This document shows, in pieces, positions 50,735 to 59,100 of a stretch of DNA of 64,000 nt; the first letter of the stretch is position 1, and each line of letters starts with the position of its first letter. Origin of the DNA: Candidatus Mediterraneibacter pullicola. Its GTDB lineage: Bacteria > Bacillota > Clostridia > Lachnospirales > Lachnospiraceae. Below the pieces are notes generated by a model that was not told where the DNA came from, did not search any database, and was given only the letters and a program-made list of their open reading frames with translations. Both the position numbers and the translations under genes were made by a program. The stretch is from assembly GCA_019117065.1 (NCBI GenBank), contig DXAK01000033.1:1-64000 (forward strand), given 5' to 3'.

Positions 50735-52384
50735 CTATCCTCTTAACTTCTCTACAATCTCTTCTTCCCTGTTTTGGCAGGTAAATATTATAACCTGTTT
50801 CCCTTGCCCGCTCAACCATTTTAACGCAGATTCCAGCCGTTTGTCATCATAAAATGCAAATGCGTCGTCAAAAATCAGAGGAACATCCTCCTCCAGAAGC
50901 ATATCCGCCGCCGCGAGACGCACAGATAGATAGATCTGCTCGATGGTTCCGCGGCTCAGCCGCTCCGCCGGTATGCGTCTGACACCATCCCACACAAAAA
51001 TATGCTGTCCACGCTCAAACTCGATACGACTGTATCTTCCTTCTGTAATCCGGGCAAAGATTTCGGAGGCTTTCTTTTTCATGGTGTCTGTCCCTGAATT
51101 CCCCGCCTCCTTCGCTGTCCCCTGCAGTGTCTCCTCCGCGATTTCCAGCGCGTGCAGGCTCTGGCGGAGCCTCTTCTGAACGTCGCTCACCTCCCACTCC
51201 GCCCACTGTTCTCTTAAGTTGTCTCTTCGGATTTCCTTCTCTTTGCTTTCCAAGCGGAGATGTTCCATATCCCATAGAAGTCGCTGTCTCGTATCCTCCC
51301 GCTGTTCTTGCAGGGCGCGGGCGCTCTCCATGAACCGGGCTGTCTCCCCAATCCCGGCAGTTCTGCCGCCTACTCCTTTCTCCTGTCCTGCGCGGCGGTT
51401 CTTTCCAGTCTTGCGCTCCCGTATCCACATGATGCTTCCCGCAGCCAGACAGATAATTCCGATTAAAGCGGCCACGCCCGCAATTACACCGATTGTCAGG
51501 AAATTCACCGCCTCCCCCTGACTGCTGAGGAAAGTGCTCCAGAGGAAACCTGCCGCCCCGGCAAAAAGCCCGGCGATACCGGTAAAAATGAGATTCCTGC
51601 TTCCGATTACCGCCTTTTCTTCCGATCCTTCCTGTTGCATGTATCCGCTTTCTGATCTGCTCTGCTCTGTCTTGCTTTCCTCTATCCTGCTTTTCTCTAT
51701 GTCCGAAAGCCGTTCCTCTCTCTGCGCATACTCCGTGTCCAGTTCCTCAATATCCCGCTCCAGATAACGGATTTCCGAAAGGAGTTTTTCCCTCTGCGCC
51801 TCGCGTGCCGCATCTTCCTCCTTGAGCGCTCTTGAAACATCCCGTTTCTTCTCCTTGAGCATTCGGAATGCAGCCGCCAGATCGATCTCCATACTTCCTG
51901 TCTCCAAATAATTCGCCGCATAATTTTCCAGAGCGTCATAGAGCTCCTGCCCCGGCTCTGCCTGAAGCTGTCCCACGGATACCGTACTGTCAAATAGTCC
52001 GGGCGTCAATCCACCTAGAAGCATGTCCAGATCTCCCTGTTCTACCGACAATTCCTCGCCGTCATCCTCGCAGACAAGAGAAGCCCTTTTCGTATACCTA
52101 TCAAAGCTACGCTCAAGCCGGAAAGTGCGCCCACCACAGGAAAAACGCATCATCCCAGCATAATTCCCCGGGGTATCCCAAGGCTCGTACCGCGTGAAGT
52201 CATCTTTCGCCGCGGCGCGGCCCCGTCCCCGCTCCATCCCAAACAGCATGGCACGGATAAATGCGTGGAGCGTGGACTTTCCGGATTCATTTTCCCCGCT
52301 TAAGATCTGTATGCCATGGCGGAGATAGAAGTGCCGTTCCGTCAGCTTGCCGAAATTTTTGATATATAATTCCTTTATAACCAC
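50735..52384 (-). CDS. YhaN/SbcC-like AAA ATPase with a membrane hairpin in its coiled coil
   Basis: 549 residues. The N-terminal half starts IKELYIKNFGKLTERHFYLRHGIQILSGENESGKSTLHAFIRAMLFG (Walker A). The C-terminal half has AERLSRGTIEQIYLSVRLAAADMLL (signature) and VPLIFDDAFAFYDDKRL (Walker B). Between them is a shortened, charged coiled coil that contains two hydrophobic segments (about 268-287 and 297-318). Family: YhaN/RecF-SbcC type. Role: with the phosphoesterase encoded next (52433-53485) it should form an SbcCD-like nuclease complex; the membrane segments suggest attachment to the membrane. The start is GTG at 52384 with AAAGGAGAGCGCGGGC. Much smaller than typical SbcC (about 1000). 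Confidence 0.85.
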   Translation of the reverse strand: MVIKELYIKNFGKLTERHFYLRHGIQILSGENESGKSTLHAFIRAMLFGMERGRGRAAAKDDFTRYEPWDTPGNYAGMMRFSCGGRTFRLERSFDRYTKRASLVCEDDGEELSVEQGDLDMLLGGLTPGLFDSTVSVGQLQAEPGQELYDALENYAANYLETGSMEIDLAAAFRMLKEKKRDVSRALKEEDAAREAQREKLLSEIRYLERDIEELDTEYAQREERLSDIEKSRIEESKTEQSRSESGYMQQEGSEEKAVIGSRNLIFTGIAGLFAGAAGFLWSTFLSSQGEAVNFLTIGVIAGVAALIGIICLAAGSIMWIRERKTGKNRRAGQEKGVGGRTAGIGETARFMESARALQEQREDTRQRLLWDMEHLRLESKEKEIRRDNLREQWAEWEVSDVQKRLRQSLHALEIAEETLQGTAKEAGNSGTDTMKKKASEIFARITEGRYSRIEFERGQHIFVWDGVRRIPAERLSRGTIEQIYLSVRLAAADMLLEEDVPLIFDDAFAFYDDKRLESALKWLSGQGKQVIIFTCQNREEEIVEKLRG

Positions 52385-52432
52385 GCCCGCGCTCTCCTTT
52401 CTTTTCTGTGGTCTAGATCGATTGCCCCTGCG

Positions 52433-53485
52433 CTAGTTCCTGCTGTCTAAAAGGGCTTCTACGCCCTCGCACAGCGCCTCATACTCTGCGCTGCCCTCCT
52501 CACATCCGAAGAAATGCCCGATATAGCGCCCGAGGATATTATTCTTATTCTCCTCGTAAAGCCGGGAAATATCATACGCCGGGAACGTCTTATCCACAAC
52601 TTCTGTAATATTTCCCGCGCTCTCCAGTCTCTTCGTATCAAACAAAATATCCGCGCTCCTGCTCCCCGTCAGAATAATCTTATAGATATTCTCATCTCCG
52701 TGCTCTTCCATCAGCCGCACGATCTCATCCCTGAGACGCCCGGTTGTATCGTCTTTCTCCACAGGGATCTCCAGATGGATATACTCCCGCCTGGCACAGG
52801 GAATCCACCAAGTCCTGCCCCCAACTTCCGTGATCTCTCCCTTTATGTATCCATGAGATCCCGTATCATTCTTATCTATAGGTTCCAGCGCCCCGGAGTA
52901 GATAATGCGGTTCTTCTCAAGCGCCTGCGGCTTGTGGATATGCCCCATCGCCACATAATCAAATCCTAAAGTGGAAAGCGCTCTTCTGTCGATTGGGATA
53001 TGGCTGTCATCCCCTCCGTGAGCCAGCAGGATTTCAATCGGTCTTATGCCGCCGGAGCGCAGACCATCATACAACGGTTCTCTGATCTCCTTTTTGTGAT
53101 AGCTGAATCCATATACGGCTGTGTCAAGCTCGGGGAAATCTACATATTCTGGAGTCTCTGCGAAAAGTGGGAACACATTGCTGCTCCATGTAAATGTTTT
53201 ATAATAGGAATCCTCTCTGATATAGTCATGGTTCCCCGCAATGAGCACCACTTTTGTGTGGGTCAGCCCGGAAAACAAATAGTCTGCTTCCTTTAACTCT
53301 CGCATAAGCGGCTGCCTGTGGAATAAGTCCCCCGCAATGAGAAGGAGATCTATCTTCTCCTCCTCACACACATGGATCACCTTCTCAAAGGTATCCCAAA
53401 TCTCCTGCGCCCTTCCCTTGCTGTATAGCGGACCGGCGTCTGGCTGCGCGCCCAGATGGACGTCGGCAATGTGTATAAATTTCAT
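52433..53485 (-). CDS. SbcD/YhaO-like metallophosphoesterase exonuclease
   Basis: 350 residues from the ATG at 53485 (GGTGGGAGACC upstream); the track start is 30 codons early. Metallophosphoesterase motifs: FIHIADVHLGAQP, LLLIAGDLFHRQP, VLIAGNHDYIRED, EILLAHGGDDSHI and YVAMGHIHKPQ. The C-terminal capping region ends in an Ala/Glu-rich helix. Role: Mn-dependent nuclease subunit for double-strand-end processing with the YhaN/SbcC-like ATPase encoded 49 nt downstream. Confidence 0.93.
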   Translation of the reverse strand: MKFIHIADVHLGAQPDAGPLYSKGRAQEIWDTFEKVIHVCEEEKIDLLLIAGDLFHRQPLMRELKEADYLFSGLTHTKVVLIAGNHDYIREDSYYKTFTWSSNVFPLFAETPEYVDFPELDTAVYGFSYHKKEIREPLYDGLRSGGIRPIEILLAHGGDDSHIPIDRRALSTLGFDYVAMGHIHKPQALEKNRIIYSGALEPIDKNDTGSHGYIKGEITEVGGRTWWIPCARREYIHLEIPVEKDDTTGRLRDEIVRLMEEHGDENIYKIILTGSRSADILFDTKRLESAGNITEVVDKTFPAYDISRLYEENKNNILGRYIGHFFGCEEGSAEYEALCEGVEALLDSRN

Positions 53486-53693
53486 GGTCTCCCACCTTTC
53501 TTTATGTATCTGCCTCCTCCACAGCGCAGCTGATCTGGCAGGGTATATGATAATCTGGCAAAGCATCCCTGACACTCTGCTATAGAAGAAAAGGACGCCG
53601 CATCAAACTGCCGCGCCCTCCTGCAAGTTTAGCATGTTTTATATTCTCTCTTCCCGTTCCTGATCTCTTTAACACCGGTGTACATGGCAGATG

Positions 53694-55085
53694 TTACAGT
53701 TCGCAATTGTTCACTGTCCTCGGGAACGGAATGACGTCACGGATATTTGACATTCCTGTCAGATACATCACGCAGCGCTCAAATCCAAGACCGAATCCCG
53801 CATGTCTTGTGGAACCGTATTTCCTAAGATCCAGATAGAATCCGTAATCTTCTTCCTTAAGTCCCAGCTCTTTCATGCGCTGTGACAGTTTCTCATAGTC
53901 ATCCTCTCTCTGGCTTCCGCCGATGATTTCACCAATACCCGGCACGAGACAGTCTACTGCGGCAACCGTCTTCCCGTCCTCATTTTGCTTCATGTAGAAC
54001 GCCTTGATTTCCTTCGGATAATCGGTAACAAACACCGGGCGCTTATAGATCTCTTCCGTGAGGTAACGCTCATGTTCTGTCTGAAGGTCGCATCCCCATG
54101 ACACCTTGTACTCAAACTTGTCATTATTCTTTTCCAGAAGCTCAACCGCCTCCGTGTACGTGACACGGGCAAAATCCGACTCTGCCACATTTTTCAGGCG
54201 CTCCAGAAGTCCCTTGTCCACAAAGGAATTAAAGAAATTCATCTCCTCGGGAGCATTTTCCAGAACGTAGCTGATGACATATTTCAACATTGCCTCGGCA
54301 AGATCCATGTTATCATCCAGATCTGCGAACGCGATCTCCGGCTCAATCATCCAGAACTCCGCCGCATGTCTGGTCGTGTTAGAGTTCTCCGCACGGAAAG
54401 TAGGACCAAAAGTATAAATACTGCGGAACGCTTGCGCGTATGTCTCGCCATTTAACTGACCGCTCACAGTAAGGCTCGTCTCTTTCCCGAAGAAATCCTG
54501 CGTATAATCCACCGTACCGTCCTCATTTTTCGGCACGTTTTCCATATCCAACGTAGTCACACGGAACATTTCTCCCGCACCCTCGCAGTCACTTCCTGTA
54601 ATCAGCGGAGTGTGCACATACACAAATCCTCTCTCCTGAAAGAACTTATGGATCGCATAAGCAGCCAGCGAACGCACACGGAACACTGCCTGAAATGTGT
54701 TCGTCCTCGGACGCAGATGGGAGATGGTCCTTAAATACTCAAAGCTGTGGCGCTTCTTCTGAAGCGGATAATCCGGTGCCGACGCGCCTTCGATCTGCAC
54801 CTCATCCGCCTGAATCTCAAAGGGCTGTTTTGCCTGGGGCGTCGCCACAAGAGTACCTGTTACAATAACTGCCGCGCCCACATTCAGCTTAGAGATCTCA
54901 GAAAAATTATCCATACTGTCATGGTAGACAACCTGAAGCGTCTCAAAATAAGATCCGTCATTTACCACGATAAATCCGAACGTCTTGGAATCTCGGATGC
55001 TGCGCACCCAGCCGCCGACCGTAACTTTCTTATCCAGATATTGTTCTCTGTTCTTAAATAACTCGCGAACCATTGTCAATTCCAT
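53694..55085 (-). CDS. asnS: Asparaginyl-tRNA synthetase
   Basis: 463 residues, class II enzyme. The OB-fold anticodon-binding domain (about 15-105, [23 protein letters not shown]) is followed by the catalytic core: motif 2 [24 protein letters not shown] and motif 3 [30 protein letters not shown]. Role: charging of tRNA-Asn. AAGGAGTTTTTGAT precedes the ATG. The leader is short (about 30 nt), so no T-box fits; expression seems to rely on the promoter at 55124-55152. Confidence 0.96.
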   Translation of the reverse strand: MELTMVRELFKNREQYLDKKVTVGGWVRSIRDSKTFGFIVVNDGSYFETLQVVYHDSMDNFSEISKLNVGAAVIVTGTLVATPQAKQPFEIQADEVQIEGASAPDYPLQKKRHSFEYLRTISHLRPRTNTFQAVFRVRSLAAYAIHKFFQERGFVYVHTPLITGSDCEGAGEMFRVTTLDMENVPKNEDGTVDYTQDFFGKETSLTVSGQLNGETYAQAFRSIYTFGPTFRAENSNTTRHAAEFWMIEPEIAFADLDDNMDLAEAMLKYVISYVLENAPEEMNFFNSFVDKGLLERLKNVAESDFARVTYTEAVELLEKNNDKFEYKVSWGCDLQTEHERYLTEEIYKRPVFVTDYPKEIKAFYMKQNEDGKTVAAVDCLVPGIGEIIGGSQREDDYEKLSQRMKELGLKEEDYGFYLDLRKYGSTRHAGFGLGFERCVMYLTGMSNIRDVIPFPRTVNNCEL

Positions 55086-55123
55086 ATCAAAAACTCCTTC
55101 GATAAATATTGTCCAGTGCTCAC

Positions 55124-55152
55124 ATTATAACACTGTCCGTCAAGACCGTAAA
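55124..55152 (-). promoter_or_regulatory. asnS promoter
   Basis: On the minus strand TTTACG (55152-55147), 17 nt, TATAAT (55129-55124), about 39 nt upstream of the ATG. Confidence 0.65.
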
Positions 55153-55206
55153 TAAGAAAAGGAATACTCTTGTTTTCCCGCCGTAATTTCGCTTCATTTC
55201 TTAAAT

Positions 55207-55365
55207 TTACTCCAGTTCATTTTGTTTTCTTCTTTCTTGCTCATTCGTTTGGGATTTAATAGCTTTTCTTCTTTGTCTTTCAAGCTTTATAGATTTCTTT
55301 TTACTATTAAATTTAAAAATTATTAGTGCATCTCCCTTCAGAATAAGTAAACCTCCAACTATCAT
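55207..55365 (-). CDS. 52-residue membrane-anchored basic small protein (not in ORF track)
   Basis: Read from the sequence: an ATG at 55365 (or a TTG at 55368) opens MIVGGLLILKGDALIIF, a hydrophobic helix, followed by a long Lys/Arg/Gln/Glu-rich helix (KKKSIKLERQRRKAIK ... ERRKQNELE). The frame stays open upstream with hydrophobic residues (about ten more codons to a TGA), so the true start may be a non-standard codon or a frameshift. No clear ribosome binding site is seen. It lies 30 nt downstream of the 55398-55859 gene in an AT-rich island. No family recognised. Confidence 0.4.
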   Translation of the reverse strand: MIVGGLLILKGDALIIFKFNSKKKSIKLERQRRKAIKSQTNEQERRKQNELE

Positions 55366-55397
55366 CAACTGTATTGAAAGTGTAAACCTAACAAAAT

Positions 55398-55859
55398 TTA
55401 TATATATTCTTGAACCTCATTACTTGAGCTTTCTATTTCAATTTGTTTGACAACCATAAGAAATACTAGCAAAATGATATATGAAAATAACTTTTCTAAA
55501 ATATATGATATAATCTCAAAAAATGAAATATATTCCATTTTTTCCAAATTTATTACGCCACTTCTTTTTAGTTCTCGATTTTTTTCAGATACCTTCCTAA
55601 TGATGTTGTATCCCAGAGGAAAATTAAGTATTAAAAACATTATCATAACACTACGAATCCACCATTCCATATTTCGAAATTCAAGAACTGCTTCATATGT
55701 TTTGATAATACAAATACGAAGCCAAATTATTGCAAGCAAAACTAATACTGACGCCATTACTTTTCTGCTATTAGAAATTCTCTTCATATCATTGCAAAAT
55801 GTTTTCCACGTTTTTCGTATTTTGTTATCTTCTCTTTTTCTATTTTCGACATCTGCCAA
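55398..55859 (-). CDS. 153-residue membrane protein of an AT-rich mini-island, unknown function
   Basis: The product has a charged start (MADVENRKREDNKIRKTWK), helices at about 34-52 (VMASVLVLLAIIWLRICII), 67-87 (SVMIMFLILNFPLGYNII) and 120-140 (ILEKLFSYIILLVFLMVV), and an acidic end. The start is a TTG at 55859 with GAGGAACAA before it; the preceding small ORF (55867-56019) ends 7 nt upstream, so the two are coupled. Codon use is clearly more A/T-rich than in the flanking asnS and spmA genes. No family recognised; possible roles include a toxin, an immunity protein or phage-defence factor, none supported by a motif. Confidence 0.65.
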   Translation of the reverse strand: MADVENRKREDNKIRKTWKTFCNDMKRISNSRKVMASVLVLLAIIWLRICIIKTYEAVLEFRNMEWWIRSVMIMFLILNFPLGYNIIRKVSEKNRELKRSGVINLEKMEYISFFEIISYILEKLFSYIILLVFLMVVKQIEIESSSNEVQEYI

Positions 55860-55866
55860 TTGTTCC

Positions 55867-56019
55867 TCATAATGCCCGATCCCACTCCTCAGGAGAATAA
55901 TCGTCCTCTGCCATGTTTTTTATCGCAGACAATATTATTTTACGATTTGAGCCGCAACGCAGTTCAGAGCAACTTGACAACTTGCACTTTTTAGAAATAT
56001 TTTCCAATAATTTCTCCAT
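55867..56019 (-). CDS. 50-residue small protein, first gene of the mini-island (not in ORF track)
   Basis: ATG at 56019 with GAGAGG 11 nt upstream; reads MEKLLENISKKCKLSSCSELRCGS ... NMAEDDYSPEEWDRAL and stops at 55867. It contains three Cys (KCKLSSCSELRC) and an acidic C-terminus. The stop codon overlaps the ribosome binding site (TGAGGAAC) of the next gene, a normal sign of an operon. No family recognised; soluble, so it could be a partner or regulator of the membrane protein encoded downstream. Confidence 0.55.
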   Translation of the reverse strand: MEKLLENISKKCKLSSCSELRCGSNRKIILSAIKNMAEDDYSPEEWDRAL

Positions 56020-56140
56020 CTATTTTCTTACCTCTCACAGACTGCTCTTACTAGCTAAAACAATTTTATAGAGCAGCGCCATCCTCCATTTTTACTTTGG
56101 TTATCTTATCTCTGCACAAAGATTTTCTATATTTGCGTAC

Positions 56141-56171
56141 AAAAAAGTCCGGGAACTTCGTGTCCCGAACT
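56141..56171 (-). terminator. Terminator of the tRNA-Glu/tRNA-Cys transcript
   Basis: Stem AGTCCGGGA / TCCCGAACT (one G-U pair) followed by TTTTTT on the minus strand, immediately 3' of tRNA-Cys. Confidence 0.8.
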
Positions 56172-56178
56172 TTTTGAC

Positions 56179-56249
56179 AGGCGCAGATCGGATTTGAACC
56201 GGTGATCAGGGAGTTGCAGTCCCACGCCTTACCACTTGGCTACTGCGCC
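56179..56249 (-). tRNA. tRNA-Cys (anticodon GCA)
   Basis: 71 nt. Acceptor stem GGCGCAG / CTGCGCC, discriminator U as expected for Cys, anticodon loop CTGCAAC, T-arm CCGGTTCAAATCCGG. The CCA end is not encoded. It lies downstream of tRNA-Glu in the same transcript. Confidence 0.95.
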
Positions 56250-56250
56250 T

Positions 56251-56387
56251 CGTTATGAGCACTTAGCACCTGTGTTCTGGGTGCTTACGTGCGATACATG
56301 CCGACGCCGTTAGCGAGGTTTTTCCGAGCTTACCAGTCGGCGCGTTATGAGCACTTAACACCTGTATTTTAGGAGCTTACGTGCAAT
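56251..56387. repeat. Direct repeat of tRNA spacer (two 45-nt copies)
   Basis: CGTTATGAGCACTTA(G/A)CACCTGT... at 56251-56295 recurs at 56343-56387, each running to the edge of a structural element. Between them is a GCCGAC...GTCGGC inverted repeat. The layout suggests duplication or loss of a tRNA gene by recombination between spacers. Confidence 0.65.
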
Positions 56388-56458
56388 GACCCCGACGGGA
56401 ATCGAACCCGTGTTACCGCCGTGAAAGGGCGATGTCTTAACCGCTTGACCACGGGGCC
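56387..56458 (-). tRNA. tRNA-Glu (anticodon TTC)
   Basis: 72 nt. Acceptor stem GGCCCCG / CGGGGTC with discriminator A, anticodon loop CTTTCAC giving TTC, T-arm CGGGTTCGATTCCCG. First gene of the two-tRNA transcript. Confidence 0.95.
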
Positions 56459-56494
56459 ATAAAACAGCCGCTGTTTTTGCAGTGACCATTTCTT

Positions 56495-56523
56495 ATATTA
56501 GCACATAGAAAATAGAAATGCAA
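56495..56523 (-). promoter_or_regulatory. Promoter of the tRNA-Glu/tRNA-Cys unit
   Basis: On the minus strand TTGCAT (56523-56518), 17 nt, TAATAT (56500-56495), about 37 nt upstream of tRNA-Glu. A palindrome AAAACAGCGGCTGTTTT lies in the leader. Confidence 0.65.
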
Positions 56524-56570
56524 GCATTTTTTGCCTGCTGTTTTATAAAAGTTTTCGCTTGCTGTTGTCT

Positions 56571-57185
56571 TCACTGCTTCCTCCTATCCATCACTTTACA
56601 GAACACCGCCGCCACCCCTGTACTGACCATGGTCGCCACAATTCCAGCCCCGACGATCGCTGCCGGATTCACACTCCCGTACTGGCTGCGGTAAGCGATA
56701 ACATTGATAGGAATCAGCTGTAAAGAAGAAATATTAAGGATCAGGAATGTACACATTTCATTTCCTGCCATCCCCTTTTTCCGCGGCGGGCCGGGAGCGC
56801 GCCCTTTCCTTCTGTCCTCCTCCAATCGTCCTAATTCTTCCATAGCTTTTAGGCCGGCAGGTGTTGCTGCCCAGCCAAGTCCGAGAAAATTTGCGATAAA
56901 ATTTGTCGTGATGTGTCCGCACGCTTTATGATTCTCGGGAAGCGATGGGAAGAGGAAACGGATCAAAGGCCGCATTTTCTTTGACGCCATCTCAATGATC
57001 CCTGCCCGGGACGCGATCTCCATGATCCCACACCAGAACGCCATAACTCCAATCATAGTGATGCACAGTGTTACCGCGTCTTTGGATGAGTCAAGCGCCG
57101 CATTTGTAATGTCTTCCATTTTCCCATTAAAAGCGCCGAAGATAATCCCTATAAGAATCATTCCCGCCCATAGATAGTTGAGCAT
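56571..57185 (-). CDS. spmA: Spore maturation protein A (nucleoside-recognition/Gate family)
   Basis: 204 residues with several hydrophobic segments (about 3-20, 40-55, 130-150, 175-200). MLNYLWAGMILIGIIFGAFNGKMEDITNAALDSSKDAVTLCITMIGVMAFWCGIMEIA matches SpmA, and FIANFLGLGWAATPAGLKAMEEL is the conserved Gate-domain loop. Family role: with SpmB, needed for spore core dehydration and heat resistance. AAAGGAGTAAAAGGGT precedes the ATG and overlaps the end of the DUF885 gene, so spmA is coupled to it and not to spmB. Confidence 0.92.
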   Translation of the reverse strand: MLNYLWAGMILIGIIFGAFNGKMEDITNAALDSSKDAVTLCITMIGVMAFWCGIMEIASRAGIIEMASKKMRPLIRFLFPSLPENHKACGHITTNFIANFLGLGWAATPAGLKAMEELGRLEEDRRKGRAPGPPRKKGMAGNEMCTFLILNISSLQLIPINVIAYRSQYGSVNPAAIVGAGIVATMVSTGVAAVFCKVMDRRKQ

Positions 57186-57191
57186 ACCCTT

Positions 57192-58988
57192 TTACTCCTT
57201 TCCAGCATGTGTTTCATCCTCGATCTGCCACATATAATCTTCCACGATCTCGAAGGGCGCCGGCCCCACCTTGAGCACTGCCTCATGAAACTCTTTCTGC
57301 GAAAAATCAGTCCCCATTTCTCTGACCCATTCTTTTTTCAGCTCAAGGAACTCCACATACCCGATATAATATTTTAAATAATTCCCCGGAGATCCAATAA
57401 TCAACTCATAGATATCCTCCACGGTCTGTACATCCGTGATTCCATAGTTTTTAAAAAATGCTACGGTGTCCATGCGGCTCCATCCCTCATAGTGTATCCC
57501 CATGTCCGCAAGGGCATATAGTCCGAGTATAATAGAATTATTTTTCTGCAGTAGCGTTGCCTGCTCCTTGGACAACGGTGCCAGATAATAGCTTCCCATC
57601 TCAGCATAGGTAGCCCATCCCTCCACATATCCCCCAAAATCCATCACACTCCGGATCGGATCAGGACCAGTGCTTTCATAATAAGTAGTCTGATACAAAT
57701 GTCCCGGATAACCCTCATGGGCCAACGTAGTAAAGAGTGTCAGATCATTTCCCATATGTGCCTGATTGATATAGATCACATTCTCCTGTGTATTATCAAT
57801 AGCAGGTATCATATAGAAAGCCGGACTCAAATGCTCCTCCATCGCCTCCGCCACATATTTTACTTCCAGTGTAGTATTAGGCGGCTCTGGAAACGCCGTT
57901 TGTATTCCTTTTCTTAGATAACTTAATATCATCTCCGCATTGTCCTGTCCCATAGAAGCTGCAGCCTCCTGCGCTTCGCCTGTACTGATGCCCAGTACCT
58001 GTTCCATTGCTTCCAGATCATCTGATATCTGTCTCCTTGTCAGGTCTTCCATCTCCTCGACTGACCGCTCCGATCCTGTGGAATCCCTTACCTCCAGCTC
58101 ATAATAATCTTTGCCTTCCGGCAGATAAGCAAGCCCCTTTTCATTCTTTCCGCTTCCCTTAAGCTCCACAATGGCAGAAATCAATTTTTCATATGCAGGG
58201 AAAATGTAATCATTTACTGTAAGCGCATTATCTTGTATATAGTCATTTTTTTCTTTCTCTGTAAGATCATCCACTTTGCTAATCCTATCTGCAAATGTCG
58301 AATACAGATAGTTTCCCTCATCCATATCAAGAAACGCCTGACATTGAGATATGACAGTATCCGCCGCGTAATCTGCCATAAACAATCCTGCGGCAGACTT
58401 CTCCCTCTCAAATTCAATCAAACTTTCAAAATACTCTCCTGTTGTCTCGAGAAGTTCCAAATAGGCTTCCACATCCTGCCGGTCATAGAACTGATATTCC
58501 GAAAGCACGACCGGTAGCTGGGTCTGTACTCCGCTCACTAAGCCAAGCGGCTCTTCATAAAGGATATAATCCGCACTTTCCTTCATCATTCTTAACTGAT
58601 AGTTTAAAATATCATATGTCAGCTTATTTTCCGTGTCCAGCTCATTATATTCAAAATTTAGGAGCGCCTGACGCATATTCTCTGCGGATGCCTTGACCAT
58701 TTCCCCGTTCATATCAAATGTTCCAAATGTCACAGGGCTGCTTTTAATCCCGTACTCTTCGGGATCCTTCAGCGTATAATGAAGGCTCACTGTATTGGCG
58801 GACACTTCTTTACAGAATAGATCTTTCGTATATGCTTCGAACCTTTCATTTTCACCGACGCCCGTCGACGCTTTGCATCCCGGCAGAGTTACGGCTGTCA
58901 AAAAACACAGAGAGAAAAGAATCTCCCTGATATATTTTTTTTGATTTTTGCAGATGGATTTTATGTAATATGATATAGAAGACAGCAT
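57192..58988 (-). CDS. DUF885 metallopeptidase-like lipoprotein
   Basis: 598 residues from the ATG at 58988 (GGGAGCGCTT upstream); the track start is 31 codons early. A basic start and a hydrophobic stretch end in the lipobox TAVTLPGC (Cys near residue 38). The long helical DUF885 domain contains the zinc-like motif LAHEGYPGHLYQ near residue 420, plus GGYVEGWATYAEMGSYYL. Family knowledge: DUF885 proteins belong to the M3-like gluzincin fold and are probable peptidases. It is exported and anchored outside the membrane. It sits between spmA (3 nt downstream) and divergent spmB, an unusual place that may link it to spore formation. Confidence 0.88.
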   Translation of the reverse strand: MLSSISYYIKSICKNQKKYIREILFSLCFLTAVTLPGCKASTGVGENERFEAYTKDLFCKEVSANTVSLHYTLKDPEEYGIKSSPVTFGTFDMNGEMVKASAENMRQALLNFEYNELDTENKLTYDILNYQLRMMKESADYILYEEPLGLVSGVQTQLPVVLSEYQFYDRQDVEAYLELLETTGEYFESLIEFEREKSAAGLFMADYAADTVISQCQAFLDMDEGNYLYSTFADRISKVDDLTEKEKNDYIQDNALTVNDYIFPAYEKLISAIVELKGSGKNEKGLAYLPEGKDYYELEVRDSTGSERSVEEMEDLTRRQISDDLEAMEQVLGISTGEAQEAAASMGQDNAEMILSYLRKGIQTAFPEPPNTTLEVKYVAEAMEEHLSPAFYMIPAIDNTQENVIYINQAHMGNDLTLFTTLAHEGYPGHLYQTTYYESTGPDPIRSVMDFGGYVEGWATYAEMGSYYLAPLSKEQATLLQKNNSIILGLYALADMGIHYEGWSRMDTVAFFKNYGITDVQTVEDIYELIIGSPGNYLKYYIGYVEFLELKKEWVREMGTDFSQKEFHEAVLKVGPAPFEIVEDYMWQIEDETHAGKE

Positions 58989-59058
58989 AAGCGCTCCCGA
59001 ATGATCTTTGTTGTATCTTATGAATGTGCTCTCTGCGATATTCCATGACGTATCCGCA

Positions 59059-59064
59059 TATAAT
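59059..59064 (+). promoter_or_regulatory. Possible -10 box of spmB
   Basis: TATAAT 36 nt upstream of the spmB start in the divergent spmB/DUF885 gap; no convincing -35, so a sporulation sigma factor could be involved. Confidence 0.3.
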
Positions 59065-59100
59065 CTGGATAAAACGTACATTTTATTGGGGAGAGATACC

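Noticed and set aside
53586-53690. Terminator after asnS
   Set aside because: The GC-rich inverted segment does not pair well; a short T-rich run alone is not enough.
55086-55180. T-box leader of asnS
   Set aside because: The promoter leaves a leader of only about 30 nt, too short for a T-box.
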